Shown piece by piece: positions 10,307-21,181 of a stretch of 64,000 nt of DNA. This DNA is from Microdochium bolleyi (Eukaryota > Ascomycota > Sordariomycetes > Xylariales > Microdochiaceae). The stretch spans positions 744,001 through 808,000 of the forward strand of contig KQ964247.1 in assembly GCA_001566295.1 (NCBI GenBank). Reading direction: 5' to 3'. The notes under the pieces are model-generated. The model saw nothing but the letters and a program-made list of their open reading frames with translations, was not told where the DNA came from and made no database searches. Within the stretch, counting starts at the first letter, position 1. The number at the start of each line of letters is the position of its first letter. A program made the position numbers and the translations under genes.

Positions 10307-12915
10307 ACTATTGCCGGACACGCATGGGCGGCAGCATGCCGAGGAACGAGCCCAGCGGGAGTCTGACAGCGGGGAAGCGCTCCAGGAGATCCAAAATGGA
10401 CACACGCTTCTCTGAGATTTCGCTCTTGTAATCATCGCTAGCAAGCTTCTCGAGCGCCTTCTTGTCACCCTCCTCAGTTGAAGCTTCGGACAGGGAGATG
10501 ATGTTCTGCGAGTACTGTTAGCATATCTGACGGTGCACGTGGAATTCCCATGACATTACTACACACCCTCCTGGTTGCAGGCTGTGACAGCTCGACATAA
10601 GCCCCGAAAATGGACTGGACCGGCACCGACTCGTTCTTGGGCAGTGGGATCAGGCTGTCGCCCTCGATGGTGATGTTCGCGTCCCAGGGCAGCTCAAAAC
10701 GCCGGATCGCACGAGACACAGTCTCCTTTGGATTTATGGGCAGGACAGCCAGGTAGTCTCCGGACCGGTAGGTAACATCCGACGGCAGCTTGATCTCGAT
10801 ATGCTTCTTGACGGGCTCGCCCGGGGCAGTCAGGGTCCGCGTGGCCACGACCTCGGCTTCTTGAACGTCCTCGCGCAGCGTCGAGACGCGGGGCTTGGTG
10901 ACGTTGACGCGGAGCGCTGAGATGTGCGAGTGTTTTGAATCGTCCGTGGTGACCTTGTACTTGTCCCTAAGCGCCGGCCACAGTGTCTCGTCCTCCCACG
11001 TCTCGAAGTCGGCGAACATGTCACCTTCGGCAGCATCGGCAAGGCCCATGTCGGCCAGCCTCGAGGCGCCCGCCTCGGCGAGCTTCTCGTTGACGAGCTT
11101 GGGGATACGGTGGAACGTCGAGGCCCAATCGTGGTGGCCACACCCGAACACTACATATGATACTCCCTCGAGCTCGTTCGCCTTGGCGTTCTCGAGCCAC
11201 GAGACGAAGTGGGCAGCGTTGTCGGGAGGCTGTCCCTCATAACTGGCAGTGATGAGGACGACAGGTTGATCCTTGGGCAGGCTGCCGTTGGCGGTGTCCA
11301 GGCAGTCCAGGGTCGTTACCTGGAAGCCATGCTGGGCAGCATCTGCCGCGATCCTGTGAGCCATCGCCTCGCATGTGCCACTGTTTGAGCCGTAGAGCAC
11401 AGTCATGGGCTTTCCCTTCGTTCCGGAAGCCGCACTAGTAGCCTGCGCAGACCCAGCCGCACTGCGCTGCTGCTCAGACGGAAGCTTGGTGCCAGCGAGG
11501 CGGTGCTCGAGCTCGGTGGGAGTAAGCCCATCGCGGATGATGGCCCTCATGTAGAAGTTTGAGGGCTTGATCGTGAGAGTCTGCTTGTAGACTAGGTTGT
11601 AGTTGGGGTCATCCATGACGAAGTTGAAGTTCTGCAGCATCATGGCCATGCAGAGAACGGCCTCCTGCCAGGCGAAAGGCCGGCCGATACACGCGCGCAT
11701 GCCGTTACCAAAGGGCTTCCAGGCATTCTTGGGCAGCTTGTTGAAGTTCTCGGACAGCATGCGCTCAGGCTTGAACTCGAGCGAGTCTTCGCCGTAGACA
11801 GCCGGATCAGAGTGCATCTTCTTGATGAACATTGTGCAGGGCTCACCCTTCTTCACCTCCCACTTGCCGCCGAGAATCTCGTCCTCCTTGGGCACGACCT
11901 GGATCATGGGGATAGGCGACTGGTGGCGGAGCGTCTCGCGCAGAATGGCCTCAATGTATGGGAGCTTGGTCATCTGGTCGACTGTGATGGGGCCCTTGCC
12001 GCAGACGCGGTCGACCTCCTCCTGCGCCTTGCGGTAGTATTCGGGCTTCTTGAGCAGGCTGTACATGGCGAAGGAGAGCAGGCCCGAGGTGGTCTCGTGG
12101 CCAGCGATGAGGAAGGTGACGAGGTTGTCGATGATGCTGGAGTCGCTCATCTTTTGACCTGTGCGGGAGTCGACGCCGTCGAGCATGGCCGTGAGCAGGT
12201 CCTTGCGCACGTGCTCGTCGCCGCGAGCCCTCGCCTCCTTGCGCTCCTGGAGGACCTTGTCGGCCGTGTTGCGCAGCAGCTCAATGTCCTCCCAGTACTT
12301 AGCGTCCTCGTTGCGGAAGAAGAAGTTGGGGAGGGGCGGCCGCTGGACCCTCTTGCCAGACTCCTTGAGGAAGTCGCCCATGGCCTCGACAAAGGGGTGC
12401 ATGGTGTCGGTGTAGTAGCTGTTGAAGCGGAAGCCCATTGTGCAGAGAGCGAGGGTGTCGAGGGCGAGGCGGGTGAAGTCGTCAGATGCCTGGATCTTGT
12501 GAGCTGGGCCGTGGCGGGCAAACTTCATACACAGCTGGGTCGAGATGTCGTGCATCTCATCGAACATGTTGCGGATGCCCATGGGCCCAAAGGCGGGCAT
12601 GAGGATGCGGTGGGCGATGCCCCAGGCGGGCTCGTCGGGACGGGCTGTGAAGAGGCCGTCGTTGACGCCGTTGCGGACCTGCTGGAGAGCCGACATGGGG
12701 ATCTTGACGAAGCGCTTCTCGTCACACAGCTCGTCGACGAGGGCAAACGACGAGCAGAAGACGACGCTGCGGGGGCCGATCTTGGCTCTGTAGATTTCGC
12801 CATACTTGTCGGCAAGGGCGGTCCAGGTGCCGAGGGGGAATTCGCGGTCGATGTCGGCGAGGACGCCGATGATGGGGTAGCCCGGGGGCTCCGGGATGGG
12901 GACGATCTCGCCCAT
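9432..12915 (-). CDS. Self-sufficient cytochrome P450/NADPH-P450 reductase (CYP505, P450foxy type)
   Basis: Three exons: 12915-10567, 10505-10309 and 10110-9432, giving 1074 residues, the usual length for P450foxy/CYP505. The enzyme fuses a fatty-acid hydroxylase to its own reductase and typically performs subterminal hydroxylation of medium and long fatty acids or alkanols. P450 domain: I-helix AGHETTS (about 271-277), ETLR (326-329) and heme loop FGNGMRACIG with Cys409. Flavodoxin domain: FMN-binding YGSNSGTCEAMA (about 508-519). Reductase: YSISSSPL across the last splice site, then GAGTGLAPLRGF for NADPH. Both introns have canonical ends (GTGTGT...CTAAC...CAG; GTGAGT...CTAAC...CAG), but the second carries a huge poly-C tract and a gap. 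No polyketide synthase or other cluster gene is nearby, so fatty-acid or xenobiotic oxidation is more likely than a mycotoxin role. Confidence 0.93.
10155..10302. repeat. T13 followed by a long G homopolymer, interrupted by a 10-N gap, inside a P450 intron
   Basis: On the plus strand: 13 T (10155-10167), 31 G (10168-10198), 10 N (10199-10208), 94 G (10209-10302). On the coding strand the intron therefore begins GTGAGT, continues as at least 125 C with a gap, then A13, a normal CTAAC branch site and CAG. The splice signals are intact, so the CDS is not interrupted. The true tract length is unknown because the N run is a placeholder. Confidence 0.9.
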
Positions 12916-14730
12916 GGTGTCGTGGTGTTTCCTGAGTGGGATATGCCGAGCTCAACGATGTTCTTGGTGTTGTTGCCGTTCTCTGGTGGTTGCAAGGACT
13001 TTGATTTTGAGCTTCCAAGTTCTCTGTGAAGCAGGAGTAGGTGGGGCAGCTGAGCTTTGGATGTTTCTGAATGACGTTAGGAAAGTGAGGGGACCAGAGT
13101 TTGTGGCTGCAGACGGGCAGGCATACACGAGGATATATAAATCTTTGCGTGGACAGTCCATGCAACGATGCTAGCTCGAGCTCGGCATTGCAAGAGCCTT
13201 ACGCCATCCGGCATGACAGGCTGCCCACTCCGGCAGCCTGAGGTGAGACACGGCATTGCCGTCGTGGCACCGGGCCTCACCTGTGCTGGGCTAGCTGCCG
13301 TGCGATGCGAGGTGGGCGAGGACCGCATTCCGCGCGTGGGGCCGCCAGGAACGACCATTGCTCCGAAGGGAAAGGTGTATCGGCGACGCGGTATGGAGTC
13401 CTGTGCAGGGCAGGGCCGGGCAGGGGGGTGAGCCACTCGGCGGTGCCACGTTGGTGATCCTGTGCCTACCGATGATCCTCAGCAAGGCCAGGCAGGAGGA
13501 GGCACGGAGGCACGGAGGCAGCCGCAAGCGAGCCACCGACGCGGGCCAACTGTTCGCCCTGGGCGCCGTCTCCGGGAGCGCCCCACCCGCCCGGGCCTCA
13601 CCGCGCCTGCCAGTGCACGCCATCTCGCATAAGGCCCGACTCTGCCAGGACGCTGATTGTTGGGTGCCGAGGCATTGTGTGCTTGCTGACCACCATGCAG
13701 TGCGATCAAGACATGCGCAAGCTTGTGACTCTGTCCACTTGACGAGAACGAAGGGGACACGCACGCAAGCACTCCGAGCTGCTATCGCCGAGCATCCCAC
13801 ATCCCAGCAAGTGCTGACCACATCACGACAACCCCGAGCCTGTCATACCATACCTCCTGTGCCGATTCCGGTAACTTAAATCATCTGTCTGGTTCACGGC
13901 GCATGTTTCATGTGCTCGACCACGGGACTGTAGTATGCATTGCCACGACTCATACAGACCTAGGTAGGTGCTTCCAGGAGGGCAATCGACCCATGTGCCA
14001 TGCGCACGCCGGGCTTGGCTTCTGCATCATGCGTGCATGAAACGTCCTCCGCTCTAATCGGGGACGCTATGTAATATCACAGCTCAACGATATCATGATT
14101 ACGCAGCGCCCCTGCAAAGCGGAGCCATGCCCGGCATGGGTGGGCAAAGAACCACATGCTCCCATCCACTTGCCAGCGTTATCGCAACGGGCCAAGATGA
14201 TGGCCGAAGACTTCTGGAAGCTTTGCAGTGGGCGGCGGCGCAACAGCGAGCCAGCGCCCGATTGCCGACGTGGGTCGTCCCATGGCAGTGGGTGTGGTCT
14301 TTGAATCCCGAACCCCGCCCACGGATTCCGCGGTGTCCACTCCCTTCGACCCTCCAGTGCTTTCGAGAAAAAGACATGTGACACTACGGCGGCGCTGTTA
14401 CGAACCAAGATTGATGACTATCATGGATATTCTACGTGGGACGGAGTTGGGACCGGAATTCAAGGTGCGAAAGGAGACACGTCCCCGAGAGATCCCACGA
14501 TCGCGAGGCTACGCACGCATCATGCAAGCCACCCGCGAGCGTCCGGATGATCCCGTGCGGCATTGGCGCCGGACGCTCTCCTGTACGCTTCGCTTCTCCG
14601 TCCTTGATCTCCCTACGGCTCGTCCGAATCCTTTTGATTTGATGTCCAGTTGACACCCTCGAGGTAAGCTTCTCCTCTCACTGCGCCCGGCCCCTTCCAA
14701 ATTTCACCAAATCATTTGACAAAAACACGC
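12916..14730. other. Intergenic region; CYP505 promoter side, otherwise empty
   Basis: About 1.8 kb without a supportable gene. A TATATA-type element (13131-13140, readable on both strands) lies about 215 bp upstream of the CYP505 ATG and is a reasonable core promoter. The remainder is GC-rich with short overlapping frames only. The last part should contain the 3' UTR of the SDR gene that follows. Confidence 0.5.
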
Positions 14731-15525
14731 TCAAGCAATGGGGAAGTTCTTCCGGAAGTCCAACAACCCTCCGTTAGCCGTCGCCGCGATGCTCCGGTCC
14801 GACAAGAAGAGGCAGTACCTGGCCACGTCCTTGATGTCGACCATGTGCTCGGGCCCCGTGATCTTGGAGCCTGACGACAGCGCGAAGGTCTCCGCGTGCA
14901 TGGTGCCGGCCCTGGCCATGCTCTCCTGGATGTTGGTCGCCATGGCTCCGAGCATCAGGCCGACCGCGTAGATGCCCTTGCGCCCGTAGACTCCCGCCGT
15001 GTGCTTGACGAGACCGTTGACAGCGTGCTTGCTGACCGTGTATGCCAGCCCGGCCTCGAGCCCGCGGTCGCCCGCCGTCGATCCGATCTGGATGATAAGC
15101 CCGCCCTGCCCCTCGCCGGCGCCGGGCGTCTTCTCCATGGCGTTGACTGCCGCCTTCATGGCGAGGAACGAGCCCGTCACATTGACCGCCATCGTCAGGT
15201 CCCATGTCGCCTTTGGCGTCTCGCCGACGGGGGTGAAGGCGTCCATGAGCCCAGCGTTGTTGACCAATACGTCGAGCCGGCCGAACCTGTCCACCACGGA
15301 CTGCACGAAGCCCTGCACCGATGCCTCGTCGGTGACGTCCGCTCTGGCACCGAGATACCGTCCCGTGCTGTCCCACTCGCTGGCGACCTCCTGCAGGCGG
15401 GTCTCGTTGAGGTCGCAGATAGCCACGTTGGCGCCGGCATTGATGTACGCCGTGGCGATGGCCTTGCCCAGGCCGCCCGCGCCGCCGGTCACGATGACCG
15501 TCTTGCCCTGCATTGAGGTAGCCAT
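14731..15525 (-). CDS. Short-chain dehydrogenase/reductase, classical type
   Basis: A single exon of 264 residues, the normal length for a classical SDR. The Rossmann motif TGGAGGLG is at 13-20, NNAG at 89-92, and the catalytic set Ser149, Tyr162 and Lys166 (Y-x3-K in YTVSK) is complete. Asp38 after the second beta strand favours NAD(H) over NADP(H). It resembles sugar-alcohol and hydroxy-compound dehydrogenases, but the substrate cannot be read from the sequence. There is no obvious signal or transit peptide. A TATAAG (about 15749-15754, minus strand) lies about 225 bp upstream, and the 5' UTR holds a 7-bp tandem repeat. It is divergent from a second, unrelated SDR at 16951. Confidence 0.88.
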   Translation of the reverse strand: MATSMQGKTVIVTGGAGGLGKAIATAYINAGANVAICDLNETRLQEVASEWDSTGRYLGARADVTDEASVQGFVQSVVDRFGRLDVLVNNAGLMDAFTPVGETPKATWDLTMAVNVTGSFLAMKAAVNAMEKTPGAGEGQGGLIIQIGSTAGDRGLEAGLAYTVSKHAVNGLVKHTAGVYGRKGIYAVGLMLGAMATNIQESMARAGTMHAETFALSSGSKITGPEHMVDIKDVARYCLFLSDRSIAATANGGLLDFRKNFPIA

Positions 15526-15546
15526 GCTTGTCCTTGTCGGATAATA

Positions 15547-15591
15547 GGTCGAGGGTCGAGGGTCGAGGGTCGAGGGTCGAGGGTCGAGGGT
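15547..15591. repeat. Tandem repeat of GGTCGAG, about 6.4 copies
   Basis: Six perfect 7-bp units plus GGT, ending in a non-repetitive GGGATCG. It lies 22-66 bp upstream of the SDR ATG at 15525, in its probable 5' UTR (CTCGACC on the mRNA strand). The perfect copies suggest recent slippage. Confidence 0.9.
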
Positions 15592-16950
15592 GGGATCGTG
15601 CTAGCGGTGGTGAGTCTGGGGGTAGTGAAACGAAGCTGTGGTCGAACTCTGTCCTCGTGGTATATGGTGCGAGGTAGAACTTGTCGTATACGATATGTAG
15701 AGACAGGCAAGTATGCTCAGATGTTGACGAGGCAGACAGCACCGGTACTTATACCTTCCACCATACCACTCCATACACGTGTCTCGTCGATTTCACCTTG
15801 TACATACCAATAGACGCGGACTGTCTCCGCTGCTTGGGAATCCTCCAAGCGTCCACTAGTGTACCTGTTGTCAGATTGTCAGAAAGCTGTGACCAAACTT
15901 AGTCCGGCGTACTTCCCCGCCCCATCTACCCCGTGCCCCTGGAGTGATCCGGATACGAGCATCGTATTCGTACTTGGGCCGTTCTTAAACGAAGTCGAAT
16001 ACTGATGCAGACTTCGTCTACAGCAGTGTGAAAGACAGGTCGTGGTCTAGTGTCCATATCGTATCCCGTGCTCGTTCTCGGCCCCGGAACAGAAGGGGAC
16101 GTGGTTCGTCGCTGCTAGGAACATCCCGTCTCTTTAGAGAGCTGCTGCGAGTTGCAAGTACTCTTTCTTGCCAGTGATGACGGCGACAGGGCTTATTTCA
16201 TAACCTAGTCTGGGTCAAGATGCGGACACGGCACGGAGACCACTCCAAGCCCGCCACGGATATTCCAGCTGCGGAAGCTGCGGGGAGAGTTGCAGTGGCA
16301 CGTGCGGGGTCACAGGGACTAGCTGCTTGGTGAGCTTGAAGGTTTCCGATATACACGGTCATCCCCATCCTCATTTTATCATCTTTTTCAAAAGGGGACT
16401 GAGTTCACATCTCTTCTGCTATCGGACTACCTCTTCCCTAGCTCAAAGCTGGACTCCTAAGTAATCCTTTCCCTTGGAGAGATTAGGCTACCCTGCCTAG
16501 CCACTTTAGATCCTGCGATTGAGACAAGCATTTGAGGTACATAGGTGGGCAATAGCGGAGGTACGGGGTGGTATTGTGGTGTCTTGGTTGCGGTGTAGTA
16601 TTGTGGTGTCTTGGTCGCGGTGTAGTATGACCGTGTGTCTTTGACTAAATGCGAAAGCTCTGGATTTCAGACGGAGGGGCCCTTTGGGTTTCGACGTCGA
16701 GACAGGAGATGCCCAGTGCCTTTGTGCGCGAGGACGCTCAATTGGGAACTCTTAATGCTAACAAGGCAATCACGCCAGACATGTTGCGTCATCGGTAGCT
16801 GCACCTTCCTGCCACCACCCATGTGGATTCGCTCTTTCTACTACCGATCTGAATTTATGAGCATTTGCCTTAAGGCCAGCTTCAGAAGTACAAACAAGAT
16901 CGCATCTGTAATTTCCCACCGCAGAAGCACAACGCATCTGATCGTGCCAA
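15592..16950. other. Divergent promoter region between two SDR genes
   Basis: About 1.4 kb with no gene. It contains the TATAAG element of the left SDR and, on the right, a 27-bp tandem duplication at 16572-16625. Otherwise nothing distinctive. Confidence 0.5.
16572..16625. repeat. 27-bp unit in two tandem copies
   Basis: Units 16572-16598 and 16599-16625 (TATTGTGGTGTCTTGG...) differ at a single C/T position. They lie about 330-380 bp upstream of the SDR at 16951. This could be a duplicated binding site or simple slippage. Confidence 0.85.
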
Positions 16951-18009
16951 ATGAGCCCTTCAGTCCTGGTTATCGGCGCGACACGCGGCCTCGGCGCGGC
17001 CCTGGTCAAGCAGTATGCCTCACAATCTTCGGCAAAGGTCTACGCCACGACCAGAGCCGACGCTGGACCGGATGAATTTCCAGCAAGCGTGGTGTGGTTG
17101 ACCGGAGTCGACTTGATGAACAGCTCCGTGGGAGACTCGCTCGTGGACAAGCTCAAAGCCAAGACGAAAGCACCCCTTGACGTCGTGGTAAGCGACACAT
17201 TTCTGCTCCCTACCACCACGGGGATGTATGCGCTGTTTTGCTGGTTTAGGACTGGAGGACTGATCGCTTCGATGTTACATAGATTATCAATGCCGGCAGG
17301 TTCATGCTCGAGGACTTCTCAGCGGAGAAAGGCCCCAGTTGGGACGACCAGGTGACCATGTACACGACGAGCGCTATCGCGCCGACGATCATCGTGCACC
17401 GCCTCACGCATGCCGGACTGCTTCAGAAAGGCGCGAACGGTACAGCAGGCGCCAAGATTATCCTCGTGTCCAGTGAGGCAGGCAGTATCACCCTGCGCCA
17501 TGAGAAGGAGGGCGGCGGCAACTATGGACACCACGCCAGCAAGGCCGCACTCAACATGACTGGCAAGCTTCTAAGCATTGACCTCAAAGAAAATGGGGTC
17601 ATCGTGAGCATCATACACCCAGGATTCATGAGGACCGAGATGACAAAGGGTGTTGGCTTTGACAAGCACTGGGACGAAGGAGGTGGTAAGTCTTTCCGTG
17701 ACCACGAGTGGACTTGGCCCTGGAGATCCCACTGCTCCGTGCGAGCGACATGACTGCCTGTGCCCTGGCTGACCCCAGTCAGCTGTTACACCGGACGAGG
17801 CGGCAAAAAGCCTGGTCGAGTGGACAGAGAGCCTCACTTTGGAGCATTCGGGCCAATACTGGGCACCGCGAGGACCTCGTAAGTACAACACATGGTCAAT
17901 CATATCTCGCAGTGGCTGGTGCTGACTACCTCTGGATGCAGGCGATATCGGCATGGCTGAGACCGTGCTCGGCAAAGATCTTGGCACGCCTCTGCACCTA
18001 CCTTGGTGA
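16951..18009 (+). CDS. SDR-family oxidoreductase (sniffer/C-factor-like) with His at the catalytic Tyr position
   Basis: Four exons: 16951-17187, 17283-17685, 17783-17878 and 17942-18009, giving 267 residues. All introns have GTAAGC or GTAAGT donors and AG acceptors, and frames join cleanly. The cofactor motif GATRGLG is at 9-15, NAG at 82-84 just after the first splice, and the active-site Ser at 142/143. The usual Y-x3-K is not present: Lys166 is preceded by HHAS, with His at K-4 and a Tyr only at K-6 (Tyr160). This may be a family feature rather than a dead enzyme. The C-terminal exon, with a short H-L-P-W end, is small but fits the reading frame. Substrate is unknown. Confidence 0.82.
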
Positions 18010-21000
18010 GCGGATATCATGGCGTTCGTGTCAGACATTGCTGCAATGCCTGTGACACGACATAGGCATAGCTATGAGCCCTTTTGAAGAACTTGATTCC
18101 CACGCAGCGTGAAATGTGAGGTGTTTTTCAATGGGCGGGAAAGTTACATATTAGCCTCGGACGGGACAGCTGCGGCGAGCGGGCCAGACGTGCATCGATA
18201 TTGGAGAGCTGATGGCGTCTATTCCCCTGTGGCGCTCATTGTTCCTCGGCTGCCGGCACATGTATAGGTATAAATGCTGAGAGTATGACCCATAGAAATG
18301 TCTCGGATGCAGTCTCTCGTTACCTCGCGACCCTTGTGTTGCTCTCGGAGTGGCGTTGCTTATTCGTGGCCCAACAGGCAACGACTGGATTAGGGCACCT
18401 ATTGAAAGCTTCGGCTGCCGCGTGTCGACAAATATTGACGAAACGCGGCATCTGGGTGTTCCGGAGATTTCTTTCATGCAGCCAACATCGAAGTAGCGGC
18501 CACCGGCGAGTGGCAGACCTCCTCGATTGCTCCGTAACTGTACTCGTCATCCTCTGTGCACTACCATAGCTGGAAAGTCTTGACCGTCAAGACTAAATGC
18601 GTGTCTCGCAAAAGTGAATGGAGATCGCCAAGATGTGGATTTGGGACTTTGCTAGTGCAGCCAGGGCTCCGCGCCGGAAAGAAGAATGGCGAGATGGAAC
18701 CCTTGGGGAGAAATGTGTGTCCAGGGTTGCCATTAGCGCCTGCTGCGACGGCGGTGAGGCTCCATATGGCCATGCCTTGACACCAGGATGCTACCTCAAC
18801 CCTGAAGTTCAGGGTCCTTGAGAACGCCGTTGTCATCGTGACTTTGACCACTGTTAACAGACCATACAGCTCTATGGTTGGTGGGCACTGCGAATCCGTG
18901 AACAGGCACAGATGGCACGAGAAGAGTGGCAGGCCATCATGCTTTCTTGTGGCTGCAGTAGCGAAATGAATGATCGGCCGGTTGTCTCGATGAATGGTGA
19001 GTGCCGGTCCGGCCAGCTCGATGCTTGACTTGTGCCGCGATTGGTGGACCCAAATCTCAAAAAGGGGATCGTACGGTGTGCTCCCCTCGCTCCCGTGGGT
19101 CGTCGTCGAGATCCAGCCGAGGCCCGCCAGATTGTGCACGAACTACGTTCGGGTGGCTCGGTGGAGATGTTTGGCTGAGTGCGAGATCGAGGACTCCGAA
19201 TGGAGAACTGCAAGGGCCTGTACGGGCTTGAGCAGCAACAGCCGCTCCTGGATTTGGCCACTGTTCTCTGCGATGGCTCATGTTCACGTGGAGGAATTAG
19301 TGGCCTCCTCTTGATGGGGGGGGCTGCAGCCACCAGTGCAACGCCAATCCGGGGTCATACTTGTCGTACCTGCGGAGAACTTTGGTCAAGTTTTGATGTG
19401 CTGGGTCTCCTCGAGGCTCTGTGCTTCGTCGCCGCGTCATGGATGTCAAATCTGTCTGCAACTTTCATGGAGAACTCGAGTTCCGAGGTTCAGTGCCGCC
19501 CGCGTTATGGATGCCTACGCGAGCTGAAGTGGCAGGTGACCTTGACTCGGTGCCGGTGTGCAGTGTAGGCCAGGGCCATTGGCGCCTTCCGCGCATCCTC
19601 GTCGTTGCCAAGGTCGTCGGCCCCACCATCTAATGATCGAGACTGGTGCTCGTGTCCTCGACTCGGGGAAGGAGTCTCCTGATGCCGAGTCTAGATTGCT
19701 TCAACCTCGAGCAGACGTCTCTGATCTTTGGCCAGACACTCGATACTGTCAGCTTCCCCTTCCCGAGTCTAGGCCAAGGGCGGATGTAATCTTTCATCGG
19801 ACAAGACAACTCATTCATCCTGGACACCCATCGCTGGCCTTGACCAGCAACCTTCCTCTCATATCGATCCCTTCGGAACTTCTTACCAGCAGAGCATGCT
19901 TGGCTGCCATCCTCTCGCCTCTTTTTATATATTCCATACAAGCCAGCTCCCCCCCCAGCCCGCACTTCCGGCTCGCCTCTTTTCACAGCACGCTTTACCT
20001 ACCTCGACTTCTGCCCTGGCTTCAAGGCACCACTGACCAACCTGCCTTACGGATTATCCTTCGCGAACCGAACGAGGTTGACAGACCCATAGTTGAACAC
20101 CATCACCAACCGACCTGGATCATTCCTATCTCGATATCAGACGACACCGCCTTTCCTTTCGTACATCACCGCCACAAGAAATACCTTTAAGCTAGCCACA
20201 GCTCCAAGATCGTTCCTGGGGCAACGTCCGAACGACCTCCCGACTTGGAGTCGGTCTTGTACAGCCTTGCCGTCCTGGCAACTAGAAGGCTCCACGGCCC
20301 TTGTATCTGCCGGCATACATCCGAGGAGGTGGACGACTTCTGCCGTAGTCGACTGTGTTTTGCTTGTTGCCTGGTCTTTGGGTTGAGCACTGCACTCTTG
20401 CGGGCTGTCCGAAAGCACTCCGCTTGCTGTCTTGGCATGACCACCACGGACTTGACACATTTCCGCCTCGAAACAGCCAACTCTCAACCATTTTCGAAGC
20501 GGCCTCGCCCTCCACACAGTGACATACCAGCCGGGTCCACCAAGGGGACTCTTCAGTAACACGATTCAGAGGCTGTTTGGTCGACATCCTAGGTCCAGGG
20601 AATTCTAGTCGCCGAACTCGTCCTGCTGCGAATCTCAGGGTGCAGTTCCACTGAGTAAGCTCCCACAAAGGCCTGCAGAAAGCCCCAACGTCACTGCCAG
20701 GCCCCCCTGCCAGTTCCCTGCAGCGCCGCTTGGCCTGCCCGCTCCAAGGGGCGAAAACGGGGGTTGCTGGGAGATCAGGGCCACTAACTTAGCACCCGCC
20801 TCTTTGAGCGGCACAGAGAAACCCTGCCACTTTTAGCTCAAACCCCGTCCTGCCGCCTGCTTGGCTCCGCCCATCATCCCTTTTGTTTAGCTCCGTCACC
20901 TGCCACCCCCGCTGCATTTCCTTGAATCCGAAGCCCTTTCTCTGCGGCAACAATTGCGAATCTTTGTTGCACTCTTTGCCACTCCGCCAAAGCACCCTCC

Positions 21001-21181
21001 CGACTTCGCGACGCTCGCCTTGCCTCGACGACGGCAATCCTCGCACACTCGCTCTGCGCCATCTCTCTCGCTGCCGTTTCCCACTAGCCAGCACGCACTC
21101 GAAGCCCTGGGAGGCTGGCTCGTCAAGTTCAACACGCCGAGCACCTGAACGCATCGATTCGCCTCTGCTGTCACAATCACC
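18010..21181. other. Intergenic region with long leader of the Pal1 gene
   Basis: About 3.2 kb without a supportable CDS. A TATATA-like element near 19925 is followed by CT-rich sequence, and from about 20800 to 21180 the plus strand is strongly pyrimidine-rich, typical of fungal 5' UTRs. The Pal1 mRNA may therefore begin well upstream of its ATG, possibly with spliced leader exons. Short frames near 20245 lack an ATG or a recognisable product. Confidence 0.4.

Noticed and set aside
11812..13029. 405-codon plus-strand frame opposite the P450 gene
   Set aside because: An antisense shadow of the GC3-rich CYP505 coding sequence; its Val/Leu/Glu/Ala-rich content is what such shadows look like.
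14774..15742. 322-codon minus-strand frame overlapping the SDR
   Set aside because: Off-frame reading of the SDR gene plus the GGTCGAG repeat (giving a PRPSTLD-type repeat). Not a separate protein.
9432..18009. Possible biosynthetic cluster of P450 and two SDRs
   Set aside because: No core synthase, transporter or pathway regulator is nearby, CYP505 enzymes are commonly stand-alone, and COX16 and a tRNA border the region.
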